DNA from: Bacteroides faecium
GTDB lineage: Bacteria > Bacteroidota > Bacteroidia > Bacteroidales > Bacteroidaceae
DNA: 64,000 bases
NCBI RefSeq assembly: GCF_012113595.1
Contig: NZ_CP050831.1
Span: 4,774,001-4,838,000, forward strand
Direction: 5' to 3'
Positions 17,054 through 27,454 of this stretch are shown here, piece by piece (position 1 is the stretch's first letter; each line of letters starts with the position of its first letter). The position numbers and the translations under genes were made by a program. The notes beneath the pieces were generated by a model that saw only the letters and a program-made list of their open reading frames with translations, was not told the DNA's origin and did not search any database.

Positions 17054-17899
17054 ATGGAGAGCGATATACCTGAATTTGATTTGCCGATTGATTATATTGT
17101 AGGGGAAGGGTATGAGATAGATTTATCGAAAAGGTATAAGAATTTTCCTTGTAGGGTTAAGTCCGGTTTTTTTATTCTCTGCGTAAAAGGGATAATGCAA
17201 ACAACAATCAATGGGAATCTTCATAATATTGGTGAAAATGATTTGATAACCTTACCGCCTGGTTATTTTATGGAAATTCTTGATTTCTCGCCGGATATTC
17301 ATATCTATTATGCCGGGTTCTCAGCCGGATTTATAGAAGGTATAAATCTAATGAAATCCACTGAACATCTTCTCCCTGTAATCATGGAAAACCCTATAAT
17401 AAGATTATCTCCATTGCAAGCTTGCAGCTACAAGATGTTTTATGAATCGTCAATACTGTCGTATGCTTCACCCCGTACACTGGCAAATAAGGAGATAGTA
17501 AAAGCTGTCCTTACCATGTTTATCCAGGGATCCACTGAGATTTACAAGATGCAAAACAACCTGTATCTGTCTTCACAATCAAGAAAGTATGAGATTTATC
17601 AGGAGTTTTTGCAGTTGGTCATGAAATATTATACGGTTCACCACGGGACTTCCTTTTATGCCAATCAATTGGGACTTAGTTTGCCGCATTTCTGTTCGAC
17701 AATAAAGAAGGTCGCAGGAAACACCCCATTGGAAGTGATTGCATCCGTTATCTTAATGGAAGCCAAGTCCCGGTTAAAGTCAACTAATGAACCTGTGAAA
17801 AATATTGCCTTATCTTTGGGATTTAATAATATTTCTTTCTTCAACAAGTTCTTTAAGCAGCATACAGGAGTTACTCCACAGGAGTACAGGGGGCATTAA
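17054..17899 (+). CDS. AraC family transcriptional regulator
   Basis: This 281-residue regulator has an N-terminal cupin-like sensing part (about 20-140, with TLPPGYFMEI) and a C-terminal AraC-type double helix-turn-helix (about 185-280: FYANQLGLSLPHFCSTIKKVAGNTP, then IALSLGFNNISFFNKFFKQHTGVTPQEYR). The second HTH is very close to the family consensus. It is placed between two glycosidase groups (9.8-16.8 kb and 21.2-27.4 kb) and could control either, but its targets cannot be read from sequence. Its stop codon overlaps the stop codon of the convergent kinase gene by sharing TTAA. Confidence 0.92.
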   Translation: MESDIPEFDLPIDYIVGEGYEIDLSKRYKNFPCRVKSGFFILCVKGIMQTTINGNLHNIGENDLITLPPGYFMEILDFSPDIHIYYAGFSAGFIEGINLMKSTEHLLPVIMENPIIRLSPLQACSYKMFYESSILSYASPRTLANKEIVKAVLTMFIQGSTEIYKMQNNLYLSSQSRKYEIYQEFLQLVMKYYTVHHGTSFYANQLGLSLPHFCSTIKKVAGNTPLEVIASVILMEAKSRLKSTNEPVKNIALSLGFNNISFFNKFFKQHTGVTPQEYRGH

Positions 17900-19398
17900 A
17901 CTTCTTCCGGTTGCCTTTCAAACGGCAATGTCACAACAAAACGGCTCCCTTTCCCGATTTTCGATTCAACCGAAATACTTCCTTGCAGGTGTTCTACAAT
18001 CGTTTTGCAGATAGAAAGCCCCAGTCCCGTACCTTGTTTGAAAGTATTAACCTTATAGAAACGGTCGAATATCTCTTTTTGGCATTCTTTGGGAATCCCT
18101 TCTCCCGTATCTTCCACAAATAGGCAAACCGATTGGTCTTTCTCCGGATGTGACGTGAAGCCGAAATGGATATGACCTTTCTCCGTAAATTTGCGAGCAT
18201 TGTTTATGAAATTGCAAATAACTTGTTTCAAGCGTGTTGCGTCGGTATTAATGTAAATGTCATCATCCGGTAGTAACGCTTTTATTTCAATTTCCGGCAA
18301 CTGTTTCACTGCCTGTTCTTTCTCTATATCCTTCATCATGGATTTTAGGGAACAACTGGAATAAGTGAATTTAATCGTGTTTGATTCTATTTTTGACAAA
18401 TCAAGTATGTCATCAATCAATCGAACCAAATGTTCGCTGTTGATACTTATTAACCTTACAAAGTCAGTCCGTTCTTCATCGCTTAATTCATTATAAGTAG
18501 AAGCTATTACATCGGAGAAACCTACTATCGCATTTAGCGGTGTCCGAATTTCATGGCTCATATTTGCCAAAAATGCCATTTTAAGCCGGTCACTTTCTTC
18601 TGCTTTCTTACGGGCTTCAATCAGCGTATTTTCTATATCCTTATATTCCTGGATACTCATGCAGATTCCTACTAACCGATAGGGATGTCCGGATATGTTA
18701 GCAATATAAGTGGATTGTCCTTCAAACCATTCCCAAGTACCGTCACCGCGACGTAAACGGAACGGGACAGCTTTGTCGAATGTTTCAATACCGCTTAACT
18801 GTATGACAAAAGCATCCGCCATAGCCTGCCGGTCGTCCGGGTGAATCATGTTTACATATTCTTCCATTGTCAAGGTATTATTTTCTCCTGCCGGAATACC
18901 TAAATGGTCGAAGTATCGATTGTCAAGGGTAAACTCACTCCGGTTTATATCGTAATACCAGGGATATATCTTGGTTCTTTGCAGGGCAGTGTTCAGAATA
19001 TATTCCTGCGTAAGTTCCACTGTAATATTACGGAAAAAGAACAAGATAGTTTCCAAACTGCCTTCATTTCTGATGGTGGTAAATTCTCCCCTTATAGGGA
19101 ACTGTGTATGGTCGACTTGTTCCTGCATATAGGTATGTTCCGGAAGGGTATATATCCGTTCACCTTGACGAATCTTCTCTAAAATAGTTGAAAGAATATC
19201 TTCCTTATTATTCAGTAGTTTGAATATTTGGTTTGTAGGGAGGGGCATCATCGCATTGACCGACGGATGAACATGAAGCTCTGTAAGGGCTTGTTGATTC
19301 AGTTGTATGATTTCTCCATTTATATCCAATATGATAACTCCGTCAGGCAGAATATTCAGCAATTCATCATCGTAGAGTGTTTGTTCATTCACTTCCAT
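17896..19398 (-). CDS. Soluble PAS sensor histidine kinase
   Basis: This 500-residue protein without signal peptide or membrane helices has an N-terminal PAS (about 10-125, LPDGVIILDINGEIIQLN), a second PAS/PAC domain of the PAS_3 type (about 150-260, FRLRRGDGTWEWFEGQSTY), HisKA with H282 in MSHEIRTPLNAIVGFSDV, and HATPase_c (NFINNARKF, DTGEGIP, GTGLGLSI). No receiver domain is attached. It shares the MSHEIRTPLNAIVGF H-box, and the overall PAS-HisKA layout, with the larger kinase at 7172-9604. It is convergent with the AraC gene. Its signal and partner regulator are unknown. Confidence 0.9.
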   Translation of the reverse strand: MEVNEQTLYDDELLNILPDGVIILDINGEIIQLNQQALTELHVHPSVNAMMPLPTNQIFKLLNNKEDILSTILEKIRQGERIYTLPEHTYMQEQVDHTQFPIRGEFTTIRNEGSLETILFFFRNITVELTQEYILNTALQRTKIYPWYYDINRSEFTLDNRYFDHLGIPAGENNTLTMEEYVNMIHPDDRQAMADAFVIQLSGIETFDKAVPFRLRRGDGTWEWFEGQSTYIANISGHPYRLVGICMSIQEYKDIENTLIEARKKAEESDRLKMAFLANMSHEIRTPLNAIVGFSDVIASTYNELSDEERTDFVRLISINSEHLVRLIDDILDLSKIESNTIKFTYSSCSLKSMMKDIEKEQAVKQLPEIEIKALLPDDDIYINTDATRLKQVICNFINNARKFTEKGHIHFGFTSHPEKDQSVCLFVEDTGEGIPKECQKEIFDRFYKVNTFKQGTGLGLSICKTIVEHLQGSISVESKIGKGSRFVVTLPFERQPEEV

Positions 19399-19572
19399 GT
19401 GTTGTTGTTTTAATGCAAAGTATGATGTAATAAATATAAATCCATAACAAAGAAAATCATTTCCTTGAAGATAATACTACTTTGACAGGCGTTTTTGTAG
19501 GCGTAAATACGGCTATTTTAATTTGCAACACATGGAATGTTAATACGATATTCTTTTTTTAATATTCGATAT

Positions 19573-21096
19573 TCATTTATTAATTCTTACTCCATTTATT
19601 TGCCAATCATTTTTGGCTGGCCCTTCTGTGAAATTGAATGATTTCACTTGGGGAGACAATGGCTCGAATGTCAGTGAAAATTCAGCTTCTCCACTTTCGG
19701 GCAGAAAGAAATGTTCACCGGGTGTAATGCCGTCGGCGCTCTTTAAAGTATATGTTGTTCCTTTCTCGTCCATTAACTTGGCATTAGGACTCACTTGTAT
19801 CCAATATTTAGGAATATAGTAGGCACGGAAGTGGATGATTGTTGCCGTATCTGCCAGCTCTACCTGCTTTATTTCAAGAATATCGGTATTGGTTGATTCT
19901 ATAATCGGATAGTTTACTAATTTCGTGTTGCCTTGTTGAATGATACTCATCTCATGTTTCGACGCATCCAGATACCTGCGCATTTTTAGTTTCAGACTGC
20001 CTTTTCCATACCCCGACCACATCTTTATGATTTTACCTTCGGGAGAAATAAGAACATAATTAGGGATACCACGGACACCGTACTTTGCGTATAGTCCTGC
20101 TGTTTGTTTCAAGTCGCTTAAGTTCTGCCACGTCATTTCATGCTGTGCCGAAGCGGCTTTCCAACGACTTTGGGTGTCCGAGCTAAGACTGACGATAGTA
20201 AGACGCTCTTTATATTGTTCCTGAATCTCTTTCATCTCAGGCAAAGCCATAACACAAGGTCCGCAACCGCTACTCCAAAAATCGAGCAGGATATATTTCC
20301 CTTTGAAATCAGCTAGATGATGAATATTCCCGTCCAGGTCGAAAAGGTCGGTATCAGCCAAATCGTCTCCTTCTTTTACAATTGTAGGTGGAAAGAGGTT
20401 GACTGTAATTTCTTGTCCTAGATTAGACGCTTTTTGTTCTTCGTTTAATCTATTATACAAAGCCAGTGTTTCCTCTTTATATGAGAACTTCGGATTATAT
20501 TTTGCAGAAAGACTTAGCCTGTGTAATTTTTCTATCCAAACAGAAGAGACGGGGAGTTCCTGCATTAGTTTCAATTCACGGCTGCTGATTATAACAGATA
20601 TACTGTCTTCCTTTTCACGTATTGCCTTCCGGTCGGCTTCCGGTGCAGAACGCATTTTTCTTGCTTCGATGGATAGGCGCTGATACTCATCCCACAAATC
20701 ACGTGATACATTTATGAATTTGTTATATTCCTGTTGTTCCTTTACCGGACTGTCTACTTTCCAGGTGTAGATTAATGTGTTTGTACCAGTCACTTTAATT
20801 TTTGCATTGGGAGTAGCATAAATGCTCAGTGACATAGAGGGGAAATCTGCATTACGGGTACACATAAGAGATAATTTGTCTAAACCACTTTCTCCGGCAT
20901 TACGCTTAAAGAAGAAGTTTCCATTGCGTATGCTGTCTGTGGCAACAGTACTTCCCACATTACCATCAAGTAAAAACAGAGAGACAAGAGTTCCGTCTTT
21001 TACCCCTTCTACATGCCCTTCAATCGTATATTCATGTTGTGCCTGTGAAGTGAGACAGCTTAGTAAAAAGAAGCTGATAAATAGTAGTTTTCTCAT
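19573..21096 (-). CDS. Secreted DUF4369/thioredoxin-like (TlpA-type) oxidoreductase
   Basis: This 507-residue protein starts at the ATG at 21094-21096, giving signal peptide MRKLLFISFFLLSCLTSQAQ; an upstream ATG at 21129 would add 11 residues ahead of the signal. After the signal comes a DUF4369-type beta domain (about 20-120), a helical linker, and an AhpC/TSA-thioredoxin domain with redox motif C278-G-P-C281 (WSSGCGPC) and cis-proline segment RGIPNYVL. About 110 C-terminal residues form an extra beta-rich domain of unknown role. Such proteins in Bacteroides are periplasmic thiol-disulfide reductases linked to cytochrome or envelope protein maturation. Here it sits divergent from a GH2 gene; no functional link to the glycan genes is evident. 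Confidence 0.88.
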   Translation of the reverse strand: MRKLLFISFFLLSCLTSQAQHEYTIEGHVEGVKDGTLVSLFLLDGNVGSTVATDSIRNGNFFFKRNAGESGLDKLSLMCTRNADFPSMSLSIYATPNAKIKVTGTNTLIYTWKVDSPVKEQQEYNKFINVSRDLWDEYQRLSIEARKMRSAPEADRKAIREKEDSISVIISSRELKLMQELPVSSVWIEKLHRLSLSAKYNPKFSYKEETLALYNRLNEEQKASNLGQEITVNLFPPTIVKEGDDLADTDLFDLDGNIHHLADFKGKYILLDFWSSGCGPCVMALPEMKEIQEQYKERLTIVSLSSDTQSRWKAASAQHEMTWQNLSDLKQTAGLYAKYGVRGIPNYVLISPEGKIIKMWSGYGKGSLKLKMRRYLDASKHEMSIIQQGNTKLVNYPIIESTNTDILEIKQVELADTATIIHFRAYYIPKYWIQVSPNAKLMDEKGTTYTLKSADGITPGEHFFLPESGEAEFSLTFEPLSPQVKSFNFTEGPAKNDWQINGVRINK

Positions 21097-21227
21097 AATA
21101 AAATCATTTAAGATAATAATAATCTGCAAGGTAGGACTTTTCTTTGTAGAATGTTTTTCTTTTATTATTCTTTAATATTTCCGTGAAAGGAAGGGGTACA
21201 AAACAGCACTTCATCCGTCTACTTGAT

Positions 21228-24200
21228 ATGAAGAAAAAAGAACGAATGAAAATATATACTTTACTGCTTGGGGCATTGATAGCTTGTCCGATGCACGCAC
21301 AAACGATACATGATTGGGAAAATCATCATGTACTTCAAATCAACCGGGAACCGGCGAGGGCTGCATTTATTCCTTTCTCCGCACAGAAAGGAGATTGTTC
21401 CATGTGTCTGGACGGGATGTGGAAATTCAGATGGACTCCTGTCCCAGACCGGCGAATCGTTGATTTTTATCAGACGAATTTTAATGATAAAGATTGGACT
21501 GATTTTCCGGTTCCTGCTAATTGGGAAGTAAACGGATATGGTACTCCAATCTACGTATCGGCTGGTTATCCGTTCAAAATAGATCCGCCACGGGTAATGG
21601 GAGAGCCGAAAGCGGATTATACGACCTATAAAGAAAGGAATCCGGTAGGGCAGTACCGACGTACATTCGTTCTGCCTGCTGACTGGGCGGCGAAAGGACA
21701 GACATTCCTTCGATTTGAAGGCGTAATGAGTGCTTTCTATGTTTGGATAAATGGTGAGCGGGTAGGGTATAGTCAGGGAAGTATGGAACCAAGTGAGTTC
21801 AATATCACAAAGTATCTGCACCCTGGAGAGAATCAAATAGCACTGGAAGTCTATCGGTATAGCGACGGTTCTTATCTGGAAGACCAGGACTTTTGGCGTT
21901 TCGGGGGCATTCATCGGAGCATTCATTTAGTGCACACACCGGATGTTCGTATTCGCGATTATGCAGTGCGCACTCTTCCTGCATCTGCCAGTAATTATGA
22001 GGATTTTATTTTGCAGATTGACCCGCAGTTCAGCGTATATGGAAGTATGACCGGAAAAGGATATACTGTGCAAAGCGTGTTGAAGGATGCAACCGGAAAA
22101 GAGATTGTTACATTAAAAGGAGAAGTTGAGGATATACTCGATTTGGAACATAAGGCTAGCCGGATGAATGAGTGGTATCCGCAACGTGGTCCTCGCAAGA
22201 TGGGACGATTATCCACCATCATAAAATCACCGGAAAGGTGGACTGCGGAAACGCCTTATCTCTATAAATTACTCATTACTTTGCAGGATGCGGAAGGAAA
22301 AGTTGTGGAACAAATAGAACAGTCGGTGGGTTTCCGTTCTGTGGAGATTAAGAAAGGACAGCTATTGGTAAATGGCAATCCGGTTCGTTTTCGTGGAGTG
22401 AACCGCCATGAGCACGACCCTCGGACAGCACGGGTAATGAGTGAAGAACGAATGATTCAGGATATTCTCTTAATGAAACAGGCCAATATCAATGCGGTGC
22501 GTACCAGCCATTATCCCAATGTGAGCCGTTGGTATGAGCTTTGTGACAGTATGGGGCTTTATGTAATGGATGAAGCGGATATTGAAGAACACGGATTGCG
22601 GGGGACTTTAGCCAGTACTCCCGATTGGCATGCCGCATTTATGGACCGTGCAGTCCGCATGGCGGAACGTGATAAGAACTATCCGAGTATCGTAATGTGG
22701 AGCATGGGGAATGAAAGTGGTTACGGTCCTAACTTTGCGGCTATCTCGGCATGGTTGCATGATTTTGACCCTACGCGTCCTGTTCATTACGAAGGAGCAC
22801 AGGGGGTAGATGGTAATCCTGACCCAAAAACAGTTGATGTAATCAGCCGTTTTTATACGCGGGTGAAACAGGAATACTTGAATCCGGGTATTGCGGAAGG
22901 TGAGGATAAGGAACGGGCGGAAAATGCACGTTGGGAGAGGCTGTTAGAGATTGCCGAACGTACCAACGACAATCGTCCGGTAATGACAAGTGAATATGCC
23001 CATTCCATGGGAAATGCATTAGGCAATTTCAAGGAATATTGGGACGAAATATACAGCAATCCCCGCATGCTGGGCGGATTTATTTGGGATTGGGTAGACC
23101 AGGGAATTTATAAGACATTGCCCGACGGGCGTACTATGGTGGCTTATGGCGGAGATTTCGGTGATAAGCCAAATTTGAAAGCCTTTTGCTTTAACGGATT
23201 GTTGATGAGCGACCGTGAAACGACTCCTAAATATTGGGAAGTAAAGAAGGTGTATGCTCCGGTACAATTAGGTCTTGAGAACGGAGAATTGAAAGTGACC
23301 AACCGGAATCATCATATTGATTTATCCTCTTATCGTTGTCTGTGGACATTATCAGTGGATGGTAAAGAGAAGGAACGGGGAGAATTTGCATTACCTAAAG
23401 TAGCTCCGGGAAAAACAGGAACAATCACTTTGCCTGATTTTCGTTCATTATCAGATAAAGGCTCCTTCAACAGAAAAAACACAGCAAAAAATGCTGCAAA
23501 GCTTGCTGCCGATTGCCAGCTTAAAGTTAGCATCGTTCTGAAATCAGATGCTCTTTGGGCAAAAGCCGGACATGAAGTTACTTGGGAACAATTCTGTTTG
23601 CAGAAAGGTGATTTGTTATCTGCCGAACTAGCCAACAAGGGGCAATTAGAAATAAAAGAGGATAGTAAAACTCTGCAAGTCAGCGGACGTGGCTTTTCCG
23701 TTCAATGGGAAAAAACAGTGACCGGAAGCATGACTTCCCTTATTTATAAGAATAAAGAGATGTTGGCACACTCCGAGGATTTTCCGGTTCAACCTGTAAC
23801 GCAAGCTTTTCGCGCTCCGACTGACAATGATAAGAGTTTCGGTAACTGGTTGGCGAAAGATTGGAAATTGCATATGATGGATAATCCGCAGATTAGCCTG
23901 GAATCTTTCAACCATCATCTACGCGCAGATGGAGCTGTGGTCGTTCAAGTTCGGACAAATAATATATATAAGGAAGGAAAGGTAACGACAACCTCTGTCT
24001 ATACCATTTTTTCTGATGGAACAATAGACCTGAAAACGAGTTTCCTGCCGCAAGGAGTACTCCCGGAATTACCCCGATTAGGAATTGCTTTCTGTTTCTC
24101 CCCGTCTTATAATACATTTACATGGTATGGCAGAGGACCGCAGGACAATTATCCTGACCGTAAAACTTCTGCTGCAACAGGACTTTGGAAAGGTACGGTA

Positions 24201-24527
24201 GATGAACAATATGTGCATTACCCTCGCCCGCAGGATAGTGGGAATAAAGAAGATGTACACTATCTGACACTGACGGACAAACAGAATAAGGGCATTCGCA
24301 TAGATGCAGTGGAAGATGTATTCTCTGTATCCGCTTTGCACTACACCGCACAAGACTTGTACAAGGAAACACATGATTGTAATTTAAAACCCCGTTCCGA
24401 GGTCATTCTTAGCTTGGATGCTGCCGTACTCGGATTAGGGAACAGCAGTTGCGGACCAGGTGTATTAAAGAAATATGCCATTGACAAGAAAGAACATACC
24501 TTACATATACGTATAACTAAAAATTGA
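21228..24527 (+). CDS. GH2 beta-galactosidase (LacZ-like, with small-chain domain), secreted
   Basis: A large LacZ-type GH2 enzyme. The frame is open from an ATG at 21183, but the sensible starts are at 21228 or 21246; the latter puts MKIYTLLLGALIACPMHAQ directly at the N-terminus as a signal peptide. The domain order is sugar binding (TPIYVSAGYPF...YRRTFVLP), Ig-like, TIM barrel, a further Ig domain, and the C-terminal beta-galactosidase small-chain domain (WYGRGPQDNYPDRK). The acid/base is Glu in WSMGNESGYG (codon at 22713) and the nucleophile is Glu in TSEYAHSMGNA (codon at 22992). RGVNRHEHDP is the typical substrate-site motif. Beta-galactosidase is the best call. The next GH2 gene begins 35 bp downstream, so the two are likely one operon. 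Confidence 0.88.
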   Translation: MKKKERMKIYTLLLGALIACPMHAQTIHDWENHHVLQINREPARAAFIPFSAQKGDCSMCLDGMWKFRWTPVPDRRIVDFYQTNFNDKDWTDFPVPANWEVNGYGTPIYVSAGYPFKIDPPRVMGEPKADYTTYKERNPVGQYRRTFVLPADWAAKGQTFLRFEGVMSAFYVWINGERVGYSQGSMEPSEFNITKYLHPGENQIALEVYRYSDGSYLEDQDFWRFGGIHRSIHLVHTPDVRIRDYAVRTLPASASNYEDFILQIDPQFSVYGSMTGKGYTVQSVLKDATGKEIVTLKGEVEDILDLEHKASRMNEWYPQRGPRKMGRLSTIIKSPERWTAETPYLYKLLITLQDAEGKVVEQIEQSVGFRSVEIKKGQLLVNGNPVRFRGVNRHEHDPRTARVMSEERMIQDILLMKQANINAVRTSHYPNVSRWYELCDSMGLYVMDEADIEEHGLRGTLASTPDWHAAFMDRAVRMAERDKNYPSIVMWSMGNESGYGPNFAAISAWLHDFDPTRPVHYEGAQGVDGNPDPKTVDVISRFYTRVKQEYLNPGIAEGEDKERAENARWERLLEIAERTNDNRPVMTSEYAHSMGNALGNFKEYWDEIYSNPRMLGGFIWDWVDQGIYKTLPDGRTMVAYGGDFGDKPNLKAFCFNGLLMSDRETTPKYWEVKKVYAPVQLGLENGELKVTNRNHHIDLSSYRCLWTLSVDGKEKERGEFALPKVAPGKTGTITLPDFRSLSDKGSFNRKNTAKNAAKLAADCQLKVSIVLKSDALWAKAGHEVTWEQFCLQKGDLLSAELANKGQLEIKEDSKTLQVSGRGFSVQWEKTVTGSMTSLIYKNKEMLAHSEDFPVQPVTQAFRAPTDNDKSFGNWLAKDWKLHMMDNPQISLESFNHHLRADGAVVVQVRTNNIYKEGKVTTTSVYTIFSDGTIDLKTSFLPQGVLPELPRLGIAFCFSPSYNTFTWYGRGPQDNYPDRKTSAATGLWKGTVDEQYVHYPRPQDSGNKEDVHYLTLTDKQNKGIRIDAVEDVFSVSALHYTAQDLYKETHDCNLKPRSEVILSLDAAVLGLGNSSCGPGVLKKYAIDKKEHTLHIRITKN

Positions 24528-24562
24528 ATCATTAAATAACTAACACAATAATAAAAGTAACA

Positions 24563-27415
24563 ATGAAAAAAGTAACCACTTTATTATCAACCTTAGCGTT
24601 GGCAACTACCCTGGCTGCTCAGAATCTTCCGCAGACGGAACGGCAATATCTTTCCGGTCACGGATGCGACGACATGGTAGAATGGGACTTCTTCTGTACC
24701 GACGGACGCAATTCCGGCAAGTGGACGAAGATTGGCGTTCCGTCCTGTTGGGAATTGCAAGGCTTTGGCACTTATCAGTATGGAATCACCTTTTACGGTA
24801 AAGCATTTCCCGAAGGAGTCGCCGACGAAAAAGGAATGTATAAGTATGAGTTTGAAGTTCCCGAGAAGTTTCGCGGACAACAAGTGAATCTTGTCTTCGA
24901 AGCTTCCATGACAGATACGGAAGTGAAAGTGAACGGACGCAAAGTCGGCTCGAAACATCAGGGAGCTTTCTATCGCTTTTCATACAATGTCACGGATTTC
25001 CTTAAATACGGAAAGAAGAACCTGTTGGAAGTGACAGTAGCTAAAGAGAGCGAGAATGCAAGCGTAAACCTTGCTGAACGCCGTGCCGATTACTGGAACT
25101 TCGGCGGTATCTTCCGTCCTGTATTCCTGGAAGTGAAACCAGCTGTCAATTTACGTCATATTGCTATTGACGCACAAATGGACGGTTCTTTCCGCGCGAA
25201 TTGTTATACAAATATTTCCAATGACGGAATGAGTATCCGTGCGCAAATCCAGGATAATAAAGGTAAAAAGCTAACTGAAACGACTGTACCGGTAAAAGCC
25301 GGTGGAGACTGGACTTCTATCCAACTGAATGTCTCTAATCCTGCTTTATGGACAGCAGAAACACCGAATCTTTATAAGGCACAGTTCTCCTTGCTGGATA
25401 AGAACGGCAAAATATTGCACAACGAAACAGAAACATTCGGCTTCCGTACCATCGAAGTACGAGAAAGTGACGGGCTTTATGTCAATGGAGTACGTATCAA
25501 TGTGCGTGGTGTCAACCGTCATAGCTTCCGCCCGGAAAGTGGCCGTACATTGAGTAAAGCGAAGAATATCGAAGATGTTCTTTTAATGAAGGGCATGAAT
25601 ATGAACTCTGTTCGTTTGAGCCATTATCCTGCTGACCCTGAATTCCTGGAAGCGTGTGATTCTCTCGGTTTATATGTAATGGACGAACTGGGTGGCTGGC
25701 ATGGCAAATATGACACTCCGACTGGAGTACGTCTGATTGAAGGCATGATAGAGCGTGATGTGAATCATCCTTCTATTATTTGGTGGAGCAATGGTAATGA
25801 AAAAGGATGGAATACGGAACTGGATGGAGAATTCCATAAATATGACCCGCAAAAACGTCCGGTCATCCATCCGCAAGGTAATTTCTCCGGTTTTGAAACC
25901 ATGCACTACCGCTCGTATGGAGAAAGTCAGAACTATATGCGTCTGCCGGAAATCTTTATGCCGACAGAATTCCTTCACGGTTTGTATGATGGCGGTCACG
26001 GTGCCGGTTTGTATGACTATTGGGAAATGATGCGCAAGCATCCCCGTTGTATCGGCGGCTTCTTATGGGTATTGGCAGACGAAGGTGTGAAACGTATGGA
26101 TATGGATGGCTTCATTGATAATCAAGGTAATTTTGGTGCTGACGGTATTGTAGGACCACATCATGAAAAAGAAGGTAGTTATTACACTATCAAGCAATTA
26201 TGGAGCCCTATACAAATAATGGATACCTCTATCGACAGACAGTTTAACGGTAAAATCTCTGTGGAAAACCGTTATGATTATCTGAACTTGAATACCTGCC
26301 GTTTCCTTTGGAAGCAAGTAAAATTCCCTTCGGCAACAGATGCTGCCAATGCCGGCACTCAAGTTCTAAAACAAGGTGAAGTGCAAGGCAGTAATATCGC
26401 TGCTCATTCGGCAGGCATCCTGGATATTAAAACAACTGTTCTTCCCGATGCGGACGCTCTCTTTGTGACAGCTATCGACAACCAGGGACATGAACTTTGG
26501 CGTTGGACATTCCCGGTAGACAAATTGAACCAGTCAAAAGAAGAACTTTCTCCGTTATCCAGCAAAGCAACTTACACCGAAACAGATAATGACCTTACAG
26601 TAAAAGCAAACAACCGTACTTTTGTCTTTTCAAAGAAAGACGGTCAACTGAAAGGCGTATCCGTAAACAATCGCAAGATTAGTTTTGCCAACGGTCCGCG
26701 CTTTATCGGTGCCCGTCGTGCCGACCGTTCGTTAGACCAGTTCTATAACCACGATGATGAAAAGGCGAAAGAAAAAGACCGCACATACAGCGTATTCCCG
26801 GATGCGGCAGTATTTACGAAACTGGACGTAAAAGAAGACGGTGGCAACCTAATTGTTACCGCAAACTACAAATTAGGTAATTTGGACAAAGCACAATGGA
26901 CAATCAACCCGAGCGGAGTAATGACACTTGATTATACCTACAATTTCTCTGGAGTTGTTGATTTAATGGGAATCTGTTTTGATTATCCCGAAGAGCAGGT
27001 TATCAGTAAACGTTGGTTAGGAGCAGGCCCTTATCGTGTATGGCAAAACCGTATTCATGGTACGCAATATGACATTTGGGAAAACGATTACAATGACCCT
27101 ATCCCGGGTGAAACCTTTACTTATCCCGAATTCAAAGGATATTTCAGCAATGTTTCCTGGATGAATATCCGTACTAAAGAAGGTACTATCAGCCTGACAA
27201 ACGAAACGCCCGATGCTTACATCGGAGTATATCAACCACGTGACGGCCGTGACCGTTTGCTTTATACACTTCCCGAAAGTGGCATATCCGTATTGAATGT
27301 AATTCCGCCGGTACGTAACAAAGTAAACTCAACGGACTTGTGCGGTCCTTCTTCACAAGCCAAGTGGGTGAATGGCCCGCAAACGGGACGAGTCGTTTTC
27401 CGGTTTATGGAATAA
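24563..27415 (+). CDS. GH2 family glycosidase (beta-galactosidase/glucuronidase-like), secreted
   Basis: This 950-residue protein has signal peptide MKKVTTLLSTLALATTLAAQ. GH2 domains are in order: sugar binding (GVPSCWELQGFGTYQYGITFYG; DYWNFGGIFRPVFLE), Ig-like, and TIM barrel with RGVNRHSFRPESGR, likely acid/base E413 in WSNGNEKGWN and nucleophile E469 in MPTEFLHG. The C-terminal half carries a beta-galactosidase small-chain-like fold. The acid/base context NEK and the nucleophile context TEF differ from the LacZ-like neighbour, so the two enzymes probably have different linkages or substrates. It follows the other GH2 gene by 35 bp and is followed by a terminator. Activity cannot be fixed from sequence. 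Confidence 0.85.
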   Translation: MKKVTTLLSTLALATTLAAQNLPQTERQYLSGHGCDDMVEWDFFCTDGRNSGKWTKIGVPSCWELQGFGTYQYGITFYGKAFPEGVADEKGMYKYEFEVPEKFRGQQVNLVFEASMTDTEVKVNGRKVGSKHQGAFYRFSYNVTDFLKYGKKNLLEVTVAKESENASVNLAERRADYWNFGGIFRPVFLEVKPAVNLRHIAIDAQMDGSFRANCYTNISNDGMSIRAQIQDNKGKKLTETTVPVKAGGDWTSIQLNVSNPALWTAETPNLYKAQFSLLDKNGKILHNETETFGFRTIEVRESDGLYVNGVRINVRGVNRHSFRPESGRTLSKAKNIEDVLLMKGMNMNSVRLSHYPADPEFLEACDSLGLYVMDELGGWHGKYDTPTGVRLIEGMIERDVNHPSIIWWSNGNEKGWNTELDGEFHKYDPQKRPVIHPQGNFSGFETMHYRSYGESQNYMRLPEIFMPTEFLHGLYDGGHGAGLYDYWEMMRKHPRCIGGFLWVLADEGVKRMDMDGFIDNQGNFGADGIVGPHHEKEGSYYTIKQLWSPIQIMDTSIDRQFNGKISVENRYDYLNLNTCRFLWKQVKFPSATDAANAGTQVLKQGEVQGSNIAAHSAGILDIKTTVLPDADALFVTAIDNQGHELWRWTFPVDKLNQSKEELSPLSSKATYTETDNDLTVKANNRTFVFSKKDGQLKGVSVNNRKISFANGPRFIGARRADRSLDQFYNHDDEKAKEKDRTYSVFPDAAVFTKLDVKEDGGNLIVTANYKLGNLDKAQWTINPSGVMTLDYTYNFSGVVDLMGICFDYPEEQVISKRWLGAGPYRVWQNRIHGTQYDIWENDYNDPIPGETFTYPEFKGYFSNVSWMNIRTKEGTISLTNETPDAYIGVYQPRDGRDRLLYTLPESGISVLNVIPPVRNKVNSTDLCGPSSQAKWVNGPQTGRVVFRFME

Positions 27416-27454
27416 ATGAAAATAGCAGAAAGATAAAATTCTGTCGTTCCTTAC

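Noticed and set aside
17893..17902. Sequencing error at the AraC-kinase overlap
   Set aside because: Both genes end normally by sharing TTAA in opposite directions; both protein ends look complete.
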